Below are positions 9,465-19,600 of a DNA stretch of 64,000 bases, piece by piece. Source of the stretch: Betaproteobacteria bacterium SCN1 (GTDB lineage: Bacteria; Pseudomonadota; Gammaproteobacteria; Burkholderiales; Thiobacillaceae); NCBI GenBank assembly GCA_008923315.1, contig WBSF01000009.1, positions 310,001 through 374,000 of the forward strand, read 5' to 3'. Within the stretch, counting starts at the first letter, position 1, and each line of letters begins with the position of its first letter. The position numbers and the translations under genes are program-made. The notes under the pieces are model-generated. The model ran no database searches. It saw nothing but the letters and a program-made list of their open reading frames with translations, and had not been told where the DNA came from.

Positions 9465-10126
9465 CCCCGCACCTCCGCGCTGTCCCAGGCGGGCACGCTG
9501 ACCGCGCCGTTGTCTATTACCGCGCGGAAAAAGCGCGGCTGCGGGTCGGTGGGGTTGGTGAAATCCAGATCGTGGAGCATGAAACCCAGCTCGCGGGTGT
9601 CAGGGATGGGCGCGGGCTCGGCTTCAGGCTCGCTGACCAGGCGGAACGCGGCGGCAAATTCGCGGCAGCCGAGATAAGGCTGGTTGACACACTGGCCCTT
9701 GCGGGCGCGGCGTTCGAACATTTCCTGATATTTCGCGGGGCTGGCTTCGGGGTCGCGCTCGCGCAGGAATTCGAGCTCGGCATGAACGCGGTAGGCCACG
9801 TCGCGCAGAAAAAGTCCGGCGCGCTGCTGGCGGGCTTCCTCGATATACAGTCCCAGATCGCCCGAGCCCGACTTCATCGCGGTTTCGACATTGCGGGTGG
9901 AGACGACGCTGGCGACTTCGTTGCGCCGCAGGTTGACCCAGCGGATCGGCTTCAGGATTTCGATCTTGCGCACATGCCAGCGGATCGCGGGTTTCCACAG
10001 GATCGCCTCGAAACAGGCGCGCGCGGCGGACGGCGTCATTACGTCGTAGCTCACCCGCTCGACTTTCATTTCCGGGCGGGTGAAGCAGGCGTAGGGGCCG
10101 GTAAGTTCCAGGCAGTAGGTTTTCAA
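9461..10126 (-). CDS. cas5c: Cas5c (Cas5d), crRNA-processing Cascade subunit
   Basis: The 221-residue protein opens TGPYACFTRPEMKVERVSYD, the Cas5d signature, followed by TPSAARACFEAILWKPAIRW. In type I-C there is no Cas6; Cas5 cuts pre-crRNA at the repeat hairpin and stays on the 5' handle. The absence of cas6 here is therefore expected. It starts nine bases after the cas3 stop and overlaps cas8c by four bases. Confidence 0.93.
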   Translation of the reverse strand: MKTYCLELTGPYACFTRPEMKVERVSYDVMTPSAARACFEAILWKPAIRWHVRKIEILKPIRWVNLRRNEVASVVSTRNVETAMKSGSGDLGLYIEEARQQRAGLFLRDVAYRVHAELEFLRERDPEASPAKYQEMFERRARKGQCVNQPYLGCREFAAAFRLVSEPEAEPAPIPDTRELGFMLHDLDFTNPTDPQPRFFRAVIDNGAVSVPAWDSAEVRG

Positions 10127-10135
10127 TGCGCCTCC

Positions 10136-12397
10136 TTAAACGATGGTGTTGGCTGGTTGGGGCGGTGAGCCTTCCGGGTTGAGCCCTGTTTTCAGATCGT
10201 AAAGCCAGTCGCTGACTTGCACATACAGCCCTGGCAGGATTTCTTCGATGTCGCCCTGATTTAGCAAACTCATCGCCTGCCCGCGATGCAGGCTGACGGT
10301 GTAGCGCTGGAGCTTGCGCATCAGCCAGCGTTCGGGGCCGTCCTTTTTCAGAGTGGCCAGCCATTGGTCGATGCTCTTGTCCTGACCGTCAGCGCCGCGA
10401 TAGCACACGATGATGGGTGCGCTGTCTTCGTCATCGATCAGGCGAAAACGCTCGGCGGCGCTGCGGAAGTTCACGGCAAGCTCGCGTCCATCCAGCTTGC
10501 CACCTGCCATGAACAGGTCGTCACAAATGCCTTTCGCATCGAGTTTGCAGCCGTAATACAGGCGCTCGAAATACTTGGCGAAGCGGGCGCGGGTGAGCGG
10601 CTGTTCGGTGACGCCGTGCAGCACATCGCAGCAGGCGTCTGCCCCCTGGCGCAGCAGGCCAGGCGGTGCGGGCTTGGGCGGAACGAACACGACGACTTGG
10701 CCTTTTTCAGACAGCCGCCCTTCACGATTGCAGCGCCCCGCCGCCTGTGCGATGGAATCGAGCCCGGCCACCGCACGGTAGACGACAGGAAAATCGACAT
10801 CGACACCGGCTTCGACCAACTGCGTGCTGACGACCCGGGTGGGGATGCCGGTTTTCAGGCGCGCTTTGATGTCAGTGATGATCTGCGAACGGTGTGCGCC
10901 GCACATCAAAGCCGAGAGGTGCAGCGTGCCTTGGGGCATGGCTTCCCACAACGCGCGGGCGTTGCGGCGGGTGTTGACGATGGCGAGCACGGAATCGTGC
11001 GCGGCGAGGGATAAGGCGAGTTGCGGCCAGTCGGTCGGCTGATTCCAGTCGGCAGGCAGACGCACCTTGACGCGTTCGAGCCTGGCGTAAAGCGCGTCTG
11101 GATCGTCGATGATTTCGCGGACGTTTTCCAGGCCGCGCAGATTCTGGCGGGCGTCGAAATAGTCGCGGCTGGCGAGTGCTGGTTGAGTCGCGGTCGAAAG
11201 CACGACGGTGACGCCGTAGTGCTTGGTTAGCAGGTTGAGCACGTCGAGGATGGGTTGCAGGAATTCCGGCGGCAGCAGCTGCGCTTCGTCGAGGATGACA
11301 ACGGCATCGACGAGGTTGTGCAGCTTGCGGCAGCGCGAGGTGCGAGAGGCGAACAGCGACTCGAAAAATTGCACGTTGGTGGTGACGACGACGGGGGCAT
11401 CCCAGTTTTCGCAGGCGAGCCGCGAGGCCGAGGTTTCTTGCCCCGGTTCGGATTCGGCGTTGCTGTGATGCTCGATCACGGCCTCGCCGAAAATGTCGCG
11501 GAAGATATTGGCGGTCTGCTCGATGATGCTGGTGTAGGGGATGACATGGATGACGCGGCGCTTGCCGTGGCGGCGGGCGTGTTCCAGTGCGAAAGCCATG
11601 CCGGAGAGCGTCTTGCCGCCGCCGGTTGGCACGGTCAGCGAGAACAGGCCGGGTTCGAGCGCCGCGGCGGTGCGGCACTGGCACAGGATGTCGGCGCGCA
11701 AAGTGTTGACCGGGGTCGGGTCGGCGTTCGCGGCGAGCTTCCCCATGTGGGTGTCAAACAGTGGTGCTAGCTCCGAAAGTGCGGGCCAGGCGTTGCGGCG
11801 GGCGAATTTGTCCGGGGCCATGTAGCGCTCGGTGTCGAGAAAGTCCGCATCGACCAAGGCCGAAAACAGCATCCGTACCCACAGCGCAAAGCCGTCCTTC
11901 CCGCCTGGAATGGTGCGCAGGTCTGGTTTGAAGTCGCTGCTGTCGAGCAAATCGGCGGGCGGGTGTTCGTCGAGCGATTCGTCGAGTTCGGCACGGCTTT
12001 TCGGGTCATCGAGACGCGCGTCGAGACTACCGAACCAGTCAGCGAGCCCGGCGTGATGGCCGGCGATCAAGTACGCCAGAACGCGGCCGGCGACGCCGAA
12101 GCAGTCTACGGCGTACATCGCGCCCGCTGTCGAATGTGGCGCTTTGCACGCCTCGCCCTTGATATGTGCGTCGGCTTCGAAGCCGCTCGCGAGACGGATG
12201 TAGTGCTGGAAACGTGGTCGGTATTTGCCGAGGTCATGCCAACGTCCCGCGACACGCGCCCAATCAGCGCCGAATGAATAGGCGAAATCAGCGGCGAGAT
12301 CACCTACCTCGCGCAGGTGTTCGGCCAGGTCGTGCGGATCGCGCCAGTTTCCGGACTCGTCGCGGGCAGCATGGGCAATTGAAAGGAATTTATCCAT
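10136..12397 (-). CDS. cas3: CRISPR nuclease-helicase Cas3 (HD-DExH)
   Basis: The 753-residue protein combines an N-terminal HD nuclease (H22/H27, HD at 54-55 in RWHDLGKYR, H88, HH at 114-115) with an SF2 helicase: Walker A VPTGGGKT (about 256-263), DEAQ (370-373), STAT (401-404) and a late AAGRCNREG motif. It degrades target DNA recruited by Cascade. All motifs are intact. The ATG at 12397 follows the WYL-regulator stop by nine bases, suggesting one transcript. It heads the interference order cas3-cas5-cas8c-cas7. Confidence 0.95.
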   Translation of the reverse strand: MDKFLSIAHAARDESGNWRDPHDLAEHLREVGDLAADFAYSFGADWARVAGRWHDLGKYRPRFQHYIRLASGFEADAHIKGEACKAPHSTAGAMYAVDCFGVAGRVLAYLIAGHHAGLADWFGSLDARLDDPKSRAELDESLDEHPPADLLDSSDFKPDLRTIPGGKDGFALWVRMLFSALVDADFLDTERYMAPDKFARRNAWPALSELAPLFDTHMGKLAANADPTPVNTLRADILCQCRTAAALEPGLFSLTVPTGGGKTLSGMAFALEHARRHGKRRVIHVIPYTSIIEQTANIFRDIFGEAVIEHHSNAESEPGQETSASRLACENWDAPVVVTTNVQFFESLFASRTSRCRKLHNLVDAVVILDEAQLLPPEFLQPILDVLNLLTKHYGVTVVLSTATQPALASRDYFDARQNLRGLENVREIIDDPDALYARLERVKVRLPADWNQPTDWPQLALSLAAHDSVLAIVNTRRNARALWEAMPQGTLHLSALMCGAHRSQIITDIKARLKTGIPTRVVSTQLVEAGVDVDFPVVYRAVAGLDSIAQAAGRCNREGRLSEKGQVVVFVPPKPAPPGLLRQGADACCDVLHGVTEQPLTRARFAKYFERLYYGCKLDAKGICDDLFMAGGKLDGRELAVNFRSAAERFRLIDDEDSAPIIVCYRGADGQDKSIDQWLATLKKDGPERWLMRKLQRYTVSLHRGQAMSLLNQGDIEEILPGLYVQVSDWLYDLKTGLNPEGSPPQPANTIV

Positions 12398-12406
12398 TAT
12401 TCAAGC

Positions 12407-13411
12407 TTACTTATCCCCGGGCTCATAACCCGAGCCCGCCCCATCCCCGCGCCGATACTGGCTTGCCGCCGCTTCAAGCCGCACTTTCACCTGTTTGCGC
12501 AGTTCGAGCGGTGCCATCACCTCCACATCCGGCCCGTATTTCAGAATATCCATGGCCAGTTCGCGGGCGTCGGAATACGGCAGGCGCAGTTCATACCGTC
12601 CGTCTTCCAGCCACCGGCTTTGCTGTTTGGGGTGCCAGATTTCGTCGGCCACCCAACGGGCGCGGTGGGCGGTGAAGACGAGCACGGCAACGGCTGTGGG
12701 GGTGCCGCCGAAGATGCCGTAGGCACTGCCAAGTTCGCGGTCGAGGGTGGCTTCGGCGACGGCGCGTGCGGGTTTGTCGCTGGCTTTTACAGACCGGATG
12801 CACTCCACGGCAAAGATGCGCACGGCTTTTTTCTGATGACACCAGGCGTCGAGATACCAGTTGTCGCGGTAGTGGGCGAGGCGTTGCGGGGAGATTTCGC
12901 GGCGACCGGATTCGTCGCGTTCGCGGTTGTAATAGTCGATGACGAGGCGTTTGCGTTGCAGGACAGCGCCGGCCACGATCTGGAAGTGGCGGGGATTCTT
13001 GTGGCGTGCGGCCATGCTCAGAAGCCGGATGCGGCCGGCTTCGCCCGCGCCGAGATGGCGGCTGGCGAGCAACTGGTCGATGCGGGTTTGCAGGGGGCGC
13101 AGGTGGTCGTCGAGCAGGCCGGGTTCCAGGTTGGCGAGCAGGTGCTTCAGGGTGACGAGGGCGAGCAGTTCGTCGGCGGTGAACCACAGGCCGGGCAGGG
13201 CAAAGCGGCCGTCAGCGGTGTCGTAACGGTAGCCGCCGCGCTCTTTGTCGTGGATGAGCGGGGCGTTGAGCTTGTCGCGCAGGTCGGCGATTAGTCGGGA
13301 AAGGGTGGAACGGGCGAAACCGTGCGCGCCGATCAGGTCGGTGCGTGCGATGCCGGTGCGCCGCCCGTCAAGCAGGCGGTGCAGGCGATAGAGTTCGTCG
13401 AGTTTGCTCAA
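12407..13411 (-). CDS. WYL-domain transcriptional regulator, probable cas regulator
   Basis: The 334-residue protein has an N-terminal winged helix-turn-helix (about 1-60; FARSTLSRLIADLRDKL), a central WYL domain (RLVIDYYNRERDE through RLAHYRDNWYLDAWCHQKKA, about 160-215) and a C-terminal WCX region. WYL domains bind nucleotides or nucleic acids, and such regulators often control CRISPR or other defence genes. The only in-frame start after an upstream stop is TTG at 13411, with no strong ribosome site. It lies nine bases before cas3 on the same strand, so it probably co-transcribes with and regulates the interference genes. Confidence 0.88.
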   Translation of the reverse strand: MSKLDELYRLHRLLDGRRTGIARTDLIGAHGFARSTLSRLIADLRDKLNAPLIHDKERGGYRYDTADGRFALPGLWFTADELLALVTLKHLLANLEPGLLDDHLRPLQTRIDQLLASRHLGAGEAGRIRLLSMAARHKNPRHFQIVAGAVLQRKRLVIDYYNRERDESGRREISPQRLAHYRDNWYLDAWCHQKKAVRIFAVECIRSVKASDKPARAVAEATLDRELGSAYGIFGGTPTAVAVLVFTAHRARWVADEIWHPKQQSRWLEDGRYELRLPYSDARELAMDILKYGPDVEVMAPLELRKQVKVRLEAAASQYRRGDGAGSGYEPGDK

Positions 13412-13478
13412 ATCCGGTTTGCATGTTTATTTCGTTCTCCGCACCGGTTTTGCTTGTTATGCGCTGGAGTGTGCGCGA

Positions 13479-13495
13479 TGCCAGCCGGGCTGGCA
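13479..13495. promoter_or_regulatory. 17-bp palindrome upstream of the WYL-cas operon
   Basis: TGCCAGCC and GGCTGGCA flank a single G. The site lies between the PDC-sensor gene stop (13501) and the WYL gene start (13411), about 70 bp ahead of the latter. It could be an operator for the WYL protein or a short terminator for the sensor gene. No T-run follows on either strand, which argues slightly for the operator. Confidence 0.35.
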
Positions 13496-13500
13496 AGGGT

Positions 13501-14460
13501 TCAGCTTGTGCCCACCCCGCAGATCCAGAATTCCCGTCCCTTGGCGAGGAATTCGTCCCACGGCAGGTAGTGCGAGCCGTCGCAGGAAAAGGTGAGGCCG
13601 ACCATGCCGTTCATGATGTTGAGCGAACCGGCACGCAGGTAAAAGGTCTCGTCGATAAAGCGCAGCGCGGCGATGGCGTCGAGGATGGAGCGGATCTGTT
13701 CGCGCGGGACGACGGCATCGGCAGGATAGGCCTGTACCGGGTAGATGAGGCAGGTGTCGGGGTCGGTCAGTGCGTCGATGTCGAGCAGGCGATAGCGGTA
13801 GGGATCGTCGTAGAGCCACACGGTGGCGCGGCTGCTGGAGAAATGCAGTTTGCCGTGGAAGACGCCGCGGTCGGTCATCAGTTCTTCCATCACGCCGAGC
13901 ACGGTGTCGAGCGTGCGGTCCAGGGCGCTTTCGTTGCGGGTCTGCTGGAAGACGCCGCCGCGGATGGCGGGATCACCCTTGATCTGCCGCCAGGTGGTGG
14001 GTTCGTCGTAGAGCCTGCCGGTAAGGGGCAGGTTGCGCAGGTCGAAGTCGGCGCCGACGAAACCGAGTGCGCGGCTTTCCGGGTCGCGCACGATCTGGAT
14101 GGCGGTGAGCGAGGGGCGCTTGGCGCGCAGGCTGATGTAGGCCTCGGACAGCAGGAAGCCCTGGCTGGGCACGGCTTCGTTCATGTAGGGGCGGTTGGAG
14201 CGGTCGCGCCCGAAGTCGGTTTCGATGAGGCCTTCGTGGCTGATGTTGTCCGAGAGCTGGGTGGCGCGGGTGTCGAGTGCGTACAGGTATTTGCACGCGG
14301 GCATCCTGGCGAGTGCGTCGATGAGCACGGCGTTGAGTGCGGCGCGGTTGGGCCAGACGCGGCCGCAGGCTTCGGCGGCGAGCGCAAGCGGTTCGCGCAG
14401 CAGGTTGGCCAGCGCTTCGCGCTGGCGGGCCACGGCTTCGGTCAGGGCGGGCAGGCTCAT
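13501..14460 (-). CDS. PDC (Cache-like) sensor domain protein
   Basis: The 319-residue protein contains a PDC/Cache-type ligand-binding region (about 50-150; YLYALDTRATQLSDNIS, FGRDRSNRPYMNE and a YISL motif). No output domain such as kinase, GGDEF or methyl-accepting signalling region is visible, and I see no strong membrane helix. It starts one base after the HAD phosphatase stop, so the two are co-transcribed. It lies just upstream of the WYL-cas operon on the same strand. The exact ligand and role are unknown. Confidence 0.65.
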   Translation of the reverse strand: MSLPALTEAVARQREALANLLREPLALAAEACGRVWPNRAALNAVLIDALARMPACKYLYALDTRATQLSDNISHEGLIETDFGRDRSNRPYMNEAVPSQGFLLSEAYISLRAKRPSLTAIQIVRDPESRALGFVGADFDLRNLPLTGRLYDEPTTWRQIKGDPAIRGGVFQQTRNESALDRTLDTVLGVMEELMTDRGVFHGKLHFSSSRATVWLYDDPYRYRLLDIDALTDPDTCLIYPVQAYPADAVVPREQIRSILDAIAALRFIDETFYLRAGSLNIMNGMVGLTFSCDGSHYLPWDEFLAKGREFWICGVGTS

Positions 14461-14461
14461 G

Positions 14462-15124
14462 TCAGCGCAGGGAGATGACGGGCCAGCCGCGGGTTTCGGC
14501 GTGCACGCGCAGGGTGGGGTCGGGGTCGACCGCGACGGGATGCCGCACTTTTTCCAGCAGCGGCAGGTCGTTCAGCGAATCGCTGTAGAAGCGGCTGTCG
14601 TCGAGACGGTCGAGGCGGACGCCGCGTGCGTCGAGAAACTGTTCCAGCCGCGCGATCTTGCCTTCGCGGAAGCAGGGCGTGCCGGCGACTGCGCCGGTGA
14701 AGCGGCCGTCGATTTCCTCGGGTTCGGTGGCGATCAGGTGGGGGATGCCGAATTCCCGTGCGATCGGTGCGGTGACGAAGCGGTTGGTGGCGGTGATCAC
14801 GGCGACGAGGTCGGCGGTGTCGAGGTGCCGCCGGACGAGGTCGCGCGCGGCGGGAGTGATCATGGGGCGGATGCGCGTGTCCATGTATTCGGCATGCCAG
14901 GCGTCGAGCCGGGCGCGCGGGTGCGTCGCCAGGGGGCGCAGGGCAAAGGCCAGAAAGGCGTGGATGTCGAGCCGGCCGGCTTTGTAGTCGTCGTAGAAGG
15001 CGCGGTTCCGGGTTTCGTAGTCGTCGCGGTCGACCACGCCTTTGGCGATGAGGAACTGGCCCCATTCGTAGTCGGAGTCGCCGGCGAGCAGGGTGTTGTC
15101 GAGATCGAAGAGGACGAGTTTCAT
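14462..15124 (-). CDS. HAD-IB family phosphatase (SerB-like)
   Basis: The 220-residue protein starts MKLVLFDLDNTLLAGDSDYE, HAD motif I with the catalytic DxD at residues 8 and 10. Motif II (ITATNRF) and motif III/IV (FYSDSLNDLPLLEKV) follow. HAD-IB enzymes cleave small phosphomonoesters such as phosphoserine or related metabolites; the substrate cannot be read from sequence. The start at 15124 was chosen because the frame continues upstream without family similarity. It is followed after one base by the PDC-sensor gene. Confidence 0.85.
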   Translation of the reverse strand: MKLVLFDLDNTLLAGDSDYEWGQFLIAKGVVDRDDYETRNRAFYDDYKAGRLDIHAFLAFALRPLATHPRARLDAWHAEYMDTRIRPMITPAARDLVRRHLDTADLVAVITATNRFVTAPIAREFGIPHLIATEPEEIDGRFTGAVAGTPCFREGKIARLEQFLDARGVRLDRLDDSRFYSDSLNDLPLLEKVRHPVAVDPDPTLRVHAETRGWPVISLR

Positions 15125-15140
15125 TGCGTGGAGCGAGGGG

Positions 15141-15893
15141 TCAGGTTTCTTGGCCGCAACATTTCTTGAATTTTTTTCCGCTTCCGCAGGGACAGGGATC
15201 GTTGCGTCCGGGTTCCGCCGGCTTGCGGATCGGTTCGCGCGGGCCGCGCCCGCGGTCGAGCCAGAATTCGCGCAGGTCGTACACCGACCAGATGGCATTG
15301 GCCACGTGGGCATCGCGACTGAGTTTTTTTTCGTCTGCCGTCCATTCGTCGCGGGGGGCCGTCAGGGTGTAGAAGGGGTCGAGGCCGGCGTCGACGAACT
15401 GCTCGTCCTTGCTGCCCTCGGGCAACGCCCAGTCGGCTTCCCAATGTTCCACCGCGAGCAGGAAGCCGGCCGCCCAGATTTCGCCGTAGGCCGGCAGGCC
15501 CTGCGCCTTGAGCGCAGCGGCCTCGTCGGCGGGCATGTCCCGGAGGATGGCCTGCCAGTCGAGGATCAGCGGCGAATAGGCGCGGGGATCGGAGAGGTTT
15601 TCCACCGGCGCGGCGAGCGCGCGTTCGATCTCGCGGCGGCGGCGCGCGAAGCAGGTTTCGAACTGCGTGCGTTCGGCGTCGCTCGCGAATACGCCCAGTC
15701 CGGCCTCGCCAAGCAGAACGGGCAGATATTCCGCCGGCTCGGCCTGGCGCGGCGCCACGATCAACGCGGCGGTGAAGCCGTCGGCTTCTTCCACCGACAG
15801 CGACAGGTCGGCCCGCTCGCCGGCGGTCTGAAGCAGATCGTCGTAGGCGGCGAGTTCGTCGTCGGAAAGCGGGCGGGCGGTATCGGCGGACAT
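15141..15893 (-). CDS. UPF0149/YecA family protein with C-terminal SEC-C motif
   Basis: About 250 residues with an acidic helical UPF0149 body ([32 protein letters not shown]) and a C-terminal zinc-binding SEC-C motif ([19 protein letters not shown]), the type found at the end of SecA. Function of the family is unclear. Starts at 15893, 15908 and 15926 are all possible in frame, and none has a good ribosome site; I chose the shortest. The gene is divergent from the CbiM-like permease. Confidence 0.82.
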   Translation of the reverse strand: MSADTARPLSDDELAAYDDLLQTAGERADLSLSVEEADGFTAALIVAPRQAEPAEYLPVLLGEAGLGVFASDAERTQFETCFARRRREIERALAAPVENLSDPRAYSPLILDWQAILRDMPADEAAALKAQGLPAYGEIWAAGFLLAVEHWEADWALPEGSKDEQFVDAGLDPFYTLTAPRDEWTADEKKLSRDAHVANAIWSVYDLREFWLDRGRGPREPIRKPAEPGRNDPCPCGSGKKFKKCCGQET

Positions 15894-15924
15894 GGGGGCA
15901 GGGGGCATCGCGTAAAATTCGCCC

Positions 15925-16608
15925 ATGAATTCTACCGTGCTCAACCCCGCTTCCCTGGCATTGCCCGAAGCACTGCTGTTCGCCGGATGGGCGGGGCTGG
16001 CGTTCCTGGCCTGGCGCTGGATGCAGTCGGGCGACTGGCGGCGGCTGGGCGAGCCGGCCAGGCTCAATCTCTTTCTCGCCGCCACCGTGGCGGTGCTGGC
16101 GCTGTGGCAGATTCGCACCGGGGTCAAACCGGGGCTGGCTTTCCATCTCTACGGCATCGCCGTGCTGACGATGATGTTCGGCTTCTGGCGGGCCACTTTC
16201 GCCGGCGTGCTGGTGCTGGCCGCGAATGCCGCCTTCGGCAAGGGGGCCTGGCCCACGCTCGGTTTCGATGCGCTGGTGACGGCGGCGCTGCCGGCGGCGG
16301 TGAGCTGGATGCTCTACCGTCTGCTCGAGCGCCGCCTGCCTAACCATTTCTTCGTCTACGTGCTCGGCAACGGTTTCCTGGGCGGCGCCCTGTCGGTGGC
16401 AGCCATCGGACTCGTCACTACGGCCGTCATGGCGATCACCGGCACTTACACGCCTGAATATCTGTTTACCCATTACACGCCCTACGCCACGCTGCTCATC
16501 AGCTGGGGCGAGGCTTTCATGAGCGGCATGGCCGTGACCGTGATGGCGGTCTACAAACCCGACTGGCTCGAAACCTTCGACGACGCGCGCTACATCCAGA
16601 ACAAATGA
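15925..16608 (+). CDS. CbiM-like energy-coupling factor transporter permease (COG3235)
   Basis: The 227-residue protein is almost entirely membrane helices (about seven) and ends with [11 protein letters not shown]. It resembles the CbiM/PF01891 family of substrate-binding membrane components of cobalt or nickel ECF transporters, but no CbiN, CbiQ or ATPase gene is adjacent, so it may be an orphan. The sequence runs directly into hrpA (gap 45 bp). I see no riboswitch upstream; the gap to the divergent gene is only tens of bases. Confidence 0.7.
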   Translation: MNSTVLNPASLALPEALLFAGWAGLAFLAWRWMQSGDWRRLGEPARLNLFLAATVAVLALWQIRTGVKPGLAFHLYGIAVLTMMFGFWRATFAGVLVLAANAAFGKGAWPTLGFDALVTAALPAAVSWMLYRLLERRLPNHFFVYVLGNGFLGGALSVAAIGLVTTAVMAITGTYTPEYLFTHYTPYATLLISWGEAFMSGMAVTVMAVYKPDWLETFDDARYIQNK

Positions 16609-16653
16609 CAAACCGGCCGGCGCGCCGCCGGCCCCGTTCAGGCAAGACATCAA

Positions 16654-19600
16654 TTGACGTTCCCGACCCTTCACTACCCCGACCTGCCCGTTTCCGCCCG
16701 CCGCGACGACATCCTTGCCGCGCTGGCGCGGCACCGCGTGCTCATCCTGTGTGGCGAGACCGGTTCGGGCAAGACCACGCAGATTCCCAAGATGTGCCTG
16801 GAAGCCGGCGTGCGTCCCGGCAAGCTGATCGGCTGCACCCAGCCGCGCCGCATCGCGGCACGCTCGGTGGCGGCGCGCATCGCGCAGGAGCTGGGCAGCG
16901 AGCTCGGCGGTCTCGTCGGCTACAAGGTGCGCTTCACCGACAAGGTGCGCGCGGACACGGCGATCAAGGTGATGACCGATGGCATCCTGCTGGCCGAAAG
17001 CCAGGGCGATCCGCTGCTCTCCCGTTACGACACGATCCTGATCGACGAGGCGCACGAGCGCAGCCTCAACATCGATTTCCTGCTGGGCTATCTGAAGACC
17101 CTGCTGGACAGGCGCGCCGACCTGCGCGTGGTCATCACCTCGGCGACCATCGACGCGGAGCGCTTTTCGAAGCATTTCAACGACGCGCCGGTAATCGAAG
17201 TGTCGGGCCGCACCTACCCGGTGGAAATCCGCTGGCGGCCCATCGAACGCGGCGAACGCGAGGAGGCGTCGTCGAAGAAAACCGAGCGTGCGACGAAGCC
17301 GGACAAGGACGCGCCCGACCAGATCGCCGCCATCCTCGACGCCACCGACGAACTGGCGCGCGAAGGCGCCGGGGACATCCTGGTGTTCCTGCCGGGCGAA
17401 CGCGAAATCCGCGACACGGCCGAAGCGCTGCGCAAGCACCATCCGCCCGGCACCGAGATCCTGCCGCTGTTTTCGAGATTGTCGGTGGCCGAGCAGGACG
17501 CGATTTTCCGGCCGACCTCGGCGCTGCGGCGCATCGTGCTGGCGACCAACGTGGCCGAGACCTCGCTGACCGTGCCGGGCATTCGCTACGTGATCGACCC
17601 CGGCACCGCCCGGGTGAAACGCTACTCGGCGCGCAACAAGGTCGAGCAGCTGCTGGTCGAGAAAGTGAGCCAGGCGTCGGCCAACCAGCGTGCCGGTCGC
17701 TGCGGCCGCGTCGCCGACGGCATCTGCATCCGCCTCTACGACGAAGCCGACTTTGCCAACCGGCCGCGCTTCACCGATCCCGAGCTGCTGCGCTCGTCGC
17801 TGGCCGGCGTGATCCTGCGCATGAAATCGCTCAACCTCGGCGACGTGGTCGGCTTTCCGTTCATCGATCCGCCGGGCAACCGTCTCGTCACCGACGGCTA
17901 TCAGCTGCTGGCCGAACTGCATGCGCTCGACGAGCAGGGTGCGCTGACCAAGACCGGCCGCCAGCTGGCGAAGCTGCCGCTCGATCCGCGCATTGCGCGC
18001 ATGCTGCTGGCCGCCGAGCAGCAGCGCTGCGTGCGCGAAATCCTGATCATCGCCAGCGCGCTGTCGGTGCAGGACCCGCGCGACCGGCCGATGGAACGCG
18101 CGCAGGCCGCCGACGAAAAGCACAAGCTGTTTCAGGACGAGCGTTCCGATTTCATGGGCTGGCTGAAGTTGTGGACCTGGTACGACGAGCAGCTCAAGCA
18201 CAAGAAGACCAACCGCCAGTTGCAGACCCTGCTGCAGGAGCATTTCCTGTCGCCGCGCCGCATGCGCGAGTGGCGCGACATCCACGGCCAGCTGCACGCG
18301 CAGGTAGGCGAGCTCGGTTTGCGCGAGAACGAAAAAACCGCCGGCTACGACGCCATTCATCAGGCGCTGCTGACGGGCTTGCTGGGCAACATCGGATTCA
18401 AGTCGGACGACGTCAAGGCGCGGCCCCGGTCGAGCGAGGGGGGCGGGCGGACGCGGCAGACCGAGGGCAACTATCAGGGCGCGCGCGGCATCAAGCTCGC
18501 CGTGCATCCGGGCTCGGCGCTGGCGAAAAAACAGCCCAAATGGATCGTGGCCGCCGAACTCACCGACACCGGGCGTCTGCTCGCGCGCACCGTGGCCGAG
18601 GTGCGGCCGGAATGGATCGAGGCGGCTGGCCGGCATCTGCTCACGCGCATGTACATCGAGCCGCACTGGGACAAGGACAGCGCGCGTGTGACCGCCTACG
18701 AGCGCGTGAGTCTCTACGGCATCACGCTGGCGCCGCGCCGGCGCGTCCATTACGGTCCCATCGACCCCGAGCTGTCGCGCGAGCTGTTCATTCGCGGCGC
18801 GCTGGTGGCGGGCGAGTACGACACGCAGGCGCCGTGGCTCGCGCACAACCGGGCGCTCATCAAGGAAATCGAAACACTGGAGCACAAGGCGCGCAAATCC
18901 GGCGTGTGGCTCGACGAGGAACGCATCTTCCGCGTATTCGATGCGCGGATTCCGGCCGGCCTGCGCGATGCCGAAATACACAATGGGCCGGCGTTCGAGC
19001 AGTGGCGCCGCGAGGCCGAAGCGGCGAATCCGCGGGCGCTGTTCCTCTCGCGCGAGGAGATCGTCGCCGAAGGTATCGGCGCGGACCACACGCTGTTTCC
19101 CGAGACGATGGCGATCGACGGCGTGGACTGTGCGCTGAAATACCGTTTCGAGCCGGGCCACCCGCTCGACGGCGTGACGCTGAAGCTGCCGCTGTATCTG
19201 TTGAACCGTGTCGAGCCCGCCCGCGTGGACTGGCTGGTGCCGGGGCTGATCCGCGACAAGCTCACGGCGCTGCTCAAAAATCTGCCCAAGGACAAGCGCC
19301 GCCCGCTGATTCCGCTGCCCGATACGGTGACGGCTTTTCTGTCGACCGAAAAGCCGGGCGAACGCCTGCTGACCGAAGCGCTGGCGGCCTGGATCCGGCG
19401 CAAGACCGGGGCGGATATCCACCCGGACGACTGGAAGGGCGAGCTGCCGGCGCATCTGGTCATGCATTTCAGCGTGATCGACGACGGCGGGCAGGAACTG
19501 GCGAGTGGACGCGATCTCGTCGCCTTGCGCGCACAGTTGGGCGGCGCGGCGCGCATCACTTACGGTGGCGGGCCCGAGGATAACGCCTTCGAGCGCACGG

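Noticed and set aside
9461..10126. Missing cas6 as a sign of a defective system
   Set aside because: Type I-C systems have no cas6; Cas5 performs crRNA processing, so the set is complete.
15909..15924. Cobalamin or nickel riboswitch before the CbiM-like gene
   Set aside because: The gap to the divergent gene is far too small for a riboswitch and shows no conserved elements.
16605..19583. Long plus-strand frame overlapping hrpA
   Set aside because: It is an alternate frame of hrpA with Arg/Pro-rich composition. The true frame carries all helicase motifs.
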